In this document: piece after piece, positions 59,363 through 64,000 of the stretch
Position numbering within the stretch: position 1 is the first letter of the stretch
How the letters are laid out: each line of letters opens with the position of its first letter
Assembly: GCF_030160115.1 (NCBI RefSeq)
Contig: NZ_BSNS01000011.1
Location: 754,865-818,864, forward strand
Length of the DNA: 64,000 bases
Direction: 5' to 3'
DNA from: Devosia nitrariae
GTDB lineage: Bacteria; Pseudomonadota; Alphaproteobacteria; Rhizobiales; Devosiaceae
Translations under genes and position numbers: made by a program
The notes under the pieces: model-generated
Database searches by the model: none
What the model was told of the DNA's origin: nothing
Seen by the model: the letters and a program-made list of their open reading frames with translations, nothing else

Positions 59363-60961
59363 ATGGCTATGAACAGACGACATTTCCTCGAACTGGGCGT
59401 TGCCACGTCGGCACTGGCGATGGTCGGTGGTCTGCCGGCCCGGGCTCAGGAGGGCGATACCATCCGTATTGCTCTGTCGGCGTCCGGACCGCGCGCGCTC
59501 GACCCCAACATCATCACGCAAGGCCCCGACAACTGGGCCATGGAACAGATGTTCGAACCACTGGTCAGGCCGCCCGACGGACAGTTCGGCACCACGCCGG
59601 ATGACTTCGAGCCCGCGCTCGCGACGTCATGGGAGTCCTCGGACGACGCCAAAGTGTGGACGTTCCACCTGCGCGAGGGCGTACAGTTCCATGGCGGCTA
59701 TGGCACGATGACGGCCGACGACGTGATCTACAGCTTCGAACGGGCCCGCTTCGTTGGAGGCCGCAAGACCCTCTATGCCAATGTGGCGGACGTTTCGGCG
59801 CCCGACCCGGCGACGGTCGTCGTGACGCTGAACGATCCGGACCCCCTATTCCTGGGGAGCTCGGTCTATTCTCCGCAGGCTTTCGTCGTGTCGCGCAAGG
59901 CGCACGAGGAGATCGGCGAGGAGGCCTGGGCGACCGGCGCGGTTGGCACCGGTCCCTACCAGCTTGACCGGTTCGATGCGGAATCGGGCGTCTATCTCAG
60001 TGCCTTTCCCGATTACTGGGACGAGGCGGCGAGGACGCCGAAACTCGAAGTCCTCTACATCGCCGACACCACGGCCCGAACGCTCGCGCTGCTCTCGGGC
60101 AATGTCGACATGATCGAGGCCGTGCGGTCGCCCGGCTGGGTCGATTCCATGCTGCAGCGTGACCCGAGCCTGCTGTTCGATATGACTGTCCCGGGCTCGT
60201 TCAACACGCTGCATTTCAACCTCACACGGGCGCCCTTCGACAACCTGCTGGTGCGCAAGGCCATAGCCCACGCCATTGATCGGGAAGCTGTGGCCCAGGC
60301 CATGGCGCCGATGGGCGGGGTGATGTATGGGCTGGAACCGCCAGACTTCCCGGCCGGATTCGACATCGAGGAGTATCCGGAGGATCTGCGGTACGAGTAC
60401 GATCCAGATAAGGCGCGGGCGCTTTTGGCCGAGGCCGGCTATCCGGACGGCCTGACCTTTTCCAACTACATAAGTCAGCGCGAGGATTACTCGTCCAGCA
60501 TGCTGATCGTGCAGGAACTGCTGCGCGCGGTCGGTATCACCATGAACATGCAGATCATCGACCACACGGCGTTCCACGCGGACAACCGCACGGACAAGAA
60601 CACGCTGATCATGCACGCCTCGAGCTATCCGCCCATCCCGCTGCAACTTTATCTCGATTATCTCTCGACCGCCTCGGAAGTGAAGGCGGACGGCACGGGC
60701 GGCAGCAACTACTCGCATTATGGCGTAGCCATCCCCGGCGTTGACGACCTCATCGCAAAAGCCGGCGCGGCCACCAGCTTTGATGACTATCTGGCCATCT
60801 GCGAGCAAATCGACCTGCAGGTCCGCCGCGACCTGCCGGTCATGGGCCTGGGCACGCTGTCCTACACGATCGCACGCAGTCCGCGCGTGGACCTCGGTTA
60901 CGAGGTCAAGAGCGGCTATGCGCGCTGGCGCCTGCACAAGGCCACGCTGGCCACCTTATAG
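59363..60961 (+). CDS. Tat-exported family-5 ABC binding protein 1
   Basis: A 532-residue family-5 solute-binding protein. The N-terminus MAMNRRHFLELGVATSALAM is a twin-arginine signal (RRHFLEL), so it should be exported folded and cleaved near RAQEGD. Its motifs include DDFEPALATSWESSDDAKVW and FDMTVPGSFNTLHFNLTR. It is the first of three tandem paralogues without a permease gene in view; the cognate membrane subunits may lie beyond 64000 or elsewhere. GGAGGAGATC precedes the ATG. Confidence 0.9.
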   Translation: MAMNRRHFLELGVATSALAMVGGLPARAQEGDTIRIALSASGPRALDPNIITQGPDNWAMEQMFEPLVRPPDGQFGTTPDDFEPALATSWESSDDAKVWTFHLREGVQFHGGYGTMTADDVIYSFERARFVGGRKTLYANVADVSAPDPATVVVTLNDPDPLFLGSSVYSPQAFVVSRKAHEEIGEEAWATGAVGTGPYQLDRFDAESGVYLSAFPDYWDEAARTPKLEVLYIADTTARTLALLSGNVDMIEAVRSPGWVDSMLQRDPSLLFDMTVPGSFNTLHFNLTRAPFDNLLVRKAIAHAIDREAVAQAMAPMGGVMYGLEPPDFPAGFDIEEYPEDLRYEYDPDKARALLAEAGYPDGLTFSNYISQREDYSSSMLIVQELLRAVGITMNMQIIDHTAFHADNRTDKNTLIMHASSYPPIPLQLYLDYLSTASEVKADGTGGSNYSHYGVAIPGVDDLIAKAGAATSFDDYLAICEQIDLQVRRDLPVMGLGTLSYTIARSPRVDLGYEVKSGYARWRLHKATLATL

Positions 60962-61006
60962 ACCGACCCGCAATAAGGGCATCACCCCATTGGGAGGACA
61001 CCACTC

Positions 61007-62599
61007 ATGACACTCAACAGGCGCAACTTTCTCGAACTGACGGCCGCCACGACGGCACTGTCGGCCATTGGCGTGTCAACTGCGCACGCCCAGAGCGACG
61101 ACACCATCCGTATTGCCCTGGCCGCTGGTGGGCCACGCCATTCCGACCCGAACCTGACCACGCAAGGCCCGGACAACTGGGCTACCGAACAGATCTACGA
61201 GCAGCTCGCGCGGCCCGACGATGGCCGGTTTGCGCTGGCGCCAGAAGAATACCTGCCAGTGCTGGCGACCGAATGGTCGATGTCCGATGACGCCAAGACG
61301 TGGACCTTCAAGCTGCGCGAAGGCGTGCAGTTCCACCGCGGCTATGGCGAGATGACGTCCGACGACGTGGTCTTTACCTATCTCAAGGCCAAAGAGGTCG
61401 GCACCGGCCGCGTCATCATGGCGAACGTCGCCGACGTGGTGGCCAACGGTCCCTACGAAGTCGTCGTGACGCTCAATGCGCCCGACGTGAACTTCCTCGG
61501 TACGACAGTGTTCTCGCTCAACACCAATATCGTCTCGAAGAAGGCCTATGAGGAGATCGGCGCGGAGGCTTTTGCGACCGACGCGGTTGGCACGGGCCCA
61601 TATGAGCTTGTGCGCTTCGACTCCGAGAGCGGCACATATCTGAAGCGCTTCGAGGACTATTGGGGCGAGAAGGCCAAGGTCGGCAATATCGAATGCCTCT
61701 ATATCGCCGACACCACCGCCCGCACGCTGGCCCTGATCTCGGGGCAGGTCGACATGATCGAGGCGGTTCGCGCGCCAGGTTGGATCGACTCCATCCGGCA
61801 ACGCGACCCGAACATGCAGGTCGACATGACTGTGCCGGGCTCGTTCAACACCCTGCACGTCAACCTCAACCGCGCGCCGTTTGACAATCTGCAGGTGCGC
61901 CAGGCGTTGATGCACGCCATCGATCGCGCCGCCGTGTCGCAGGCGCTTGCACCGATGGGCGGCCTGCTGGTTGGCCTGCAGCCAGACTTCTTCCCGCCCG
62001 GCCTCAAGACCGAGGGCTTACCGGAGGAGTTGCGGTATCCCTACAACCCCGAGCGGGCGCGCGAACTGTTGGCCGAAGCCGGATTCCCGGATGGCGTCAG
62101 CTTCGATGCACTGTGCAGCCAGCGAGAGGACTATTCCTCGACCATGCTCATCGTGCAGGAGCAGTTGCGCCTGGCCGGGTTCAACATGAACCTCATCATC
62201 GGTGACCACACGGCTTACCACGCCGACAACCGCTCCGACAAAAACACGCTGGCCATGCACGCTTCCAGCTATCCGCCAATCCCCACGCAGATCTACATCC
62301 AGCAGCTCTATTCCAAGGCCGAGGTGAAGGCGGACGGTTCGGGCGGAGGCAATTACAGCCACTATGGCGTGACCATTCCCGGCGTCGACGACTTGATCGA
62401 GCAGGCACTGAGCGCCGCTGACTACGACACCTATCTCGAGCTTTGCCGTGAGGTCGAACTGCAGGTGCTGCGTGACCTGCCGCTGATCGGTCTCTCGACG
62501 CTGTCCTACACCATCGTGCGCAATCCACGAATCGAGCTGGGCTATCCGGTCGAGAGCGGTTACGCGCGCTGGCGACTGCACCGCGCCACCAAGGCGTAA
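61007..62599 (+). CDS. Tat-exported family-5 ABC binding protein 2
   Basis: A 530-residue paralogue with the signal MTLNRRNFLELTAATTALSA (Tat RRNFLEL) and cleavage near AHAQSDD. It closely resembles copy 3 over its whole length (TQGPDNWATEQIYEQLARPD, REGVQFHRGYGEMTSDDVVF) and copy 1 less closely. GGGAGGACACC precedes the ATG. The three copies may bind different members of one ligand class. Confidence 0.92.
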   Translation: MTLNRRNFLELTAATTALSAIGVSTAHAQSDDTIRIALAAGGPRHSDPNLTTQGPDNWATEQIYEQLARPDDGRFALAPEEYLPVLATEWSMSDDAKTWTFKLREGVQFHRGYGEMTSDDVVFTYLKAKEVGTGRVIMANVADVVANGPYEVVVTLNAPDVNFLGTTVFSLNTNIVSKKAYEEIGAEAFATDAVGTGPYELVRFDSESGTYLKRFEDYWGEKAKVGNIECLYIADTTARTLALISGQVDMIEAVRAPGWIDSIRQRDPNMQVDMTVPGSFNTLHVNLNRAPFDNLQVRQALMHAIDRAAVSQALAPMGGLLVGLQPDFFPPGLKTEGLPEELRYPYNPERARELLAEAGFPDGVSFDALCSQREDYSSTMLIVQEQLRLAGFNMNLIIGDHTAYHADNRSDKNTLAMHASSYPPIPTQIYIQQLYSKAEVKADGSGGGNYSHYGVTIPGVDDLIEQALSAADYDTYLELCREVELQVLRDLPLIGLSTLSYTIVRNPRIELGYPVESGYARWRLHRATKA

Positions 62600-62605
62600 T
62601 GAACC

Positions 62606-62627
62606 GGCGCCGGAAGTCTCCGGCGCC
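62606..62627 (+). repeat. Intercistronic hairpin between binding-protein copies
   Basis: GGCGCCGGA/TCCGGCGCC, 4-base loop AGTC, between copy 2 and copy 3. A similar hairpin separates the binding protein and permease genes at 45007. Confidence 0.7.
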
Positions 62628-62647
62628 AACCCGGGAGGAGGGAGAGT

Positions 62648-64000
62648 ATGGCTTTGAACAGACGCAATTTTCTGGAGCTGACTGCGGCGACCACGGCACT
62701 GACAGCCGTCGGCATCCAGGCAGCGCAAGCTCAGGACGCCGACACGCTACGCATGGGGATCGCAGCCAATGGCCCGCGCCATTCCGATCCAAACCTCACC
62801 ACGCAAGGCTCGGACAACTGGGCTACCGAACAGATTTACGAACAACTCGTACGTCCTGACGATGGCCGCTTCGCACTGGTGCCGGAAGAGTACGTGCCGA
62901 CGCTCGCCACCGAATGGACGCAGTCCGATGATGCGAGAACCTGGACATTCAAGCTGCGCGAAGGGGTGCAGTTCCATCGTGGCTATGGAGAGATGACCTC
63001 CGAAGACGTGGTGTTTTCATACGAGCGCGCCATCAACGAGGGCACCAACCGCACGATCCTTTCCAATATCGAGAGCGTGGTGGCCGATGGTCCCTATGAG
63101 ATCACGATCACTCTCAAGCAGCCCGATGTGAACCTTCTGGGCACGTCGATCTTCAACAACAACACCTCGATAGTATCCAAGAAGGCCTATGAGGAAATCG
63201 GTGCCGAGGCGTTTGCCACCGATGCTGTTGGCACCGGTCCCTATGAACTTGTCGAGTTCGACCCCGAGTTCGGCACTCGCCTGAAGCGGAACGAGAACTA
63301 TTGGGGTGAAAAGGCCGGGATCGCCAATGTCGAATGCGTCTATATCGCCGACACCACCGCGCGCACGCTGGCGCTGCTCTCGGGCAATGTAGACATCATT
63401 GAGGCCGTGCGGGCACCGGGTTGGATCGACTCGATCCTTCAGCGCGATCCCTCACTGCAGATCGACATGACCACGCCGGGGTCGTTCAACACCCTGCATG
63501 TCAACCTGACCCGCGCACCATTCGACAATCTGCTGGTGCGCCAGGCGCTGATGCATGCCATTGACCGCCCAGCGGTGGCCCAGGCACTGGCGCCTATGGG
63601 TGGCACCATGGCCGGTCTGCAGCCGGACTTCTTCCCGGCGGGGTTCAAGATAGAAGATCTGCCCGAGGAACTGCAATATCCCTATGATCCGGAAAAGGCG
63701 CGGGCACTACTTGCCGAAGCAGGGTTCCCGGATGGCATCAGCTTCGACGCCCTCTGCAGCCAACGCGAGGACTATTCCTCGACCATGCTGATCGTCCAGG
63801 AACAGCTGCGTCTCGCAGGGTTCAACATGAACCTCATCATCGGCGATCACACGGCCTATCATGCCGATAACCGCTCGGACAAGAACACGCTGGCGATGCA
63901 CTCGTCCAGTTATCCGCCGATCCCGACGCAGATCTACTTCCAGCAGTTGGCATCAGCGTCGGAAGTGAAAGCGGATGGCTCTGGCGGCGGCAACTACAGC
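62648..64000 (+). CDS. Tat-exported family-5 ABC binding protein 3, partial
   Basis: First 451 codons of a gene that runs off the right edge, about 80 codons short of its siblings. The signal MALNRRNFLELTAATTALTA is Tat-type (RRNFLEL); the mature part is nearly collinear with copy 2 (SDNWATEQIYEQLVRPDDGR, FHRGYGEMTSEDVVFSYERA). GGAGGAGGGAG precedes the ATG. The gene ends, and any permeases begin, beyond the window. Confidence 0.92.
   Translation, partial: MALNRRNFLELTAATTALTAVGIQAAQAQDADTLRMGIAANGPRHSDPNLTTQGSDNWATEQIYEQLVRPDDGRFALVPEEYVPTLATEWTQSDDARTWTFKLREGVQFHRGYGEMTSEDVVFSYERAINEGTNRTILSNIESVVADGPYEITITLKQPDVNLLGTSIFNNNTSIVSKKAYEEIGAEAFATDAVGTGPYELVEFDPEFGTRLKRNENYWGEKAGIANVECVYIADTTARTLALLSGNVDIIEAVRAPGWIDSILQRDPSLQIDMTTPGSFNTLHVNLTRAPFDNLLVRQALMHAIDRPAVAQALAPMGGTMAGLQPDFFPAGFKIEDLPEELQYPYDPEKARALLAEAGFPDGISFDALCSQREDYSSTMLIVQEQLRLAGFNMNLIIGDHTAYHADNRSDKNTLAMHSSSYPPIPTQIYFQQLASASEVKADGSGGGNYS

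Noticed and set aside
16881-64000. Integrase, transposase, insertion sequence or CRISPR array that might explain the accessory region
   Set aside because: None was seen: no tyrosine or serine recombinase motif, no DDE transposase, no regularly spaced repeats.

Overview
The window is GC-rich, densely coded DNA from an alphaproteobacterium, most likely of the order Hyphomicrobiales (a Devosia/Pelagibacterium-like genome is a reasonable guess). The grounds are codon use, nested intergenic repeats ending in TCTAGAG, DUF1127 and YqiJ/YqiK genes of alphaproteobacterial type, and the abundance of ABC and TRAP uptake systems. The genus is an inference; no rRNA or marker gene settles it.

Region 1 (1-17 kb) is ordinary chromosome: a cut-off Cupin_5 gene, an ABC-F ATPase, ndk, a MarR/MFS exporter pair around a palindromic operator, the yqiJ-yqiK flotillin pair, a SugE/Gdx-type guanidinium exporter preceded by a guanidine-II (mini-ykkC) riboswitch, a LysR regulator, small membrane proteins, an alpha/beta hydrolase with an Asp nucleophile, a molybdopterin oxidoreductase, a TauE/SafE permease, a GST and tRNA-Ser(GCT).

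Region 2 (17.1-33.2 kb), directly after the tRNA, is an aromatic-acid catabolic cluster. A lower pathway (gentisate dioxygenase, two structurally unrelated maleylpyruvate isomerase candidates, fumarylpyruvate hydrolase) is joined to an upper set: UbiX, FAD monooxygenase, UbiD decarboxylase, TAXI-TRAP transporter, aldehyde dehydrogenase and a benzoylformate-decarboxylase-like ThDP enzyme. It carries a MarR regulator and an unusual single-chain tandem-MarR regulator, with related operator-like sites at the promoters.

Region 3 (33.3-52.6 kb) is a carbohydrate or acid catabolic locus. It holds a CUT1-type ABC transporter with an amidohydrolase-like protein and an aldo/keto reductase, a GntR repressor, two tandem enolase-superfamily enzymes, a complete oligopeptide-type ABC importer, an LDH2-family dehydrogenase, an Fe-type alcohol dehydrogenase and an aldehyde dehydrogenase. 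The CUT1 operon is preceded by a decayed copy of the first enolase gene, still carrying an intact copy of its promoter and GntR operator. One repressor therefore probably governs both operons.

Region 4 (52.6-64 kb) is a LacI-controlled CoA-thioester locus: a fused double CaiB/BaiF CoA-transferase, two hot-dog hydratases, a 4HBT thioesterase, a third enolase-superfamily enzyme, and three tandem Tat-type family-5 solute-binding proteins, the last running off the window. The permeases for these proteins are not in view. Three copies of a TTGCAT-ACGG-ATGCAA-like operator mark the promoters.

Regions 2-4 look like stacked accessory catabolic modules inserted next to tRNA-Ser, but no integrase, insertion sequence or duplicated tRNA end was seen in the window.
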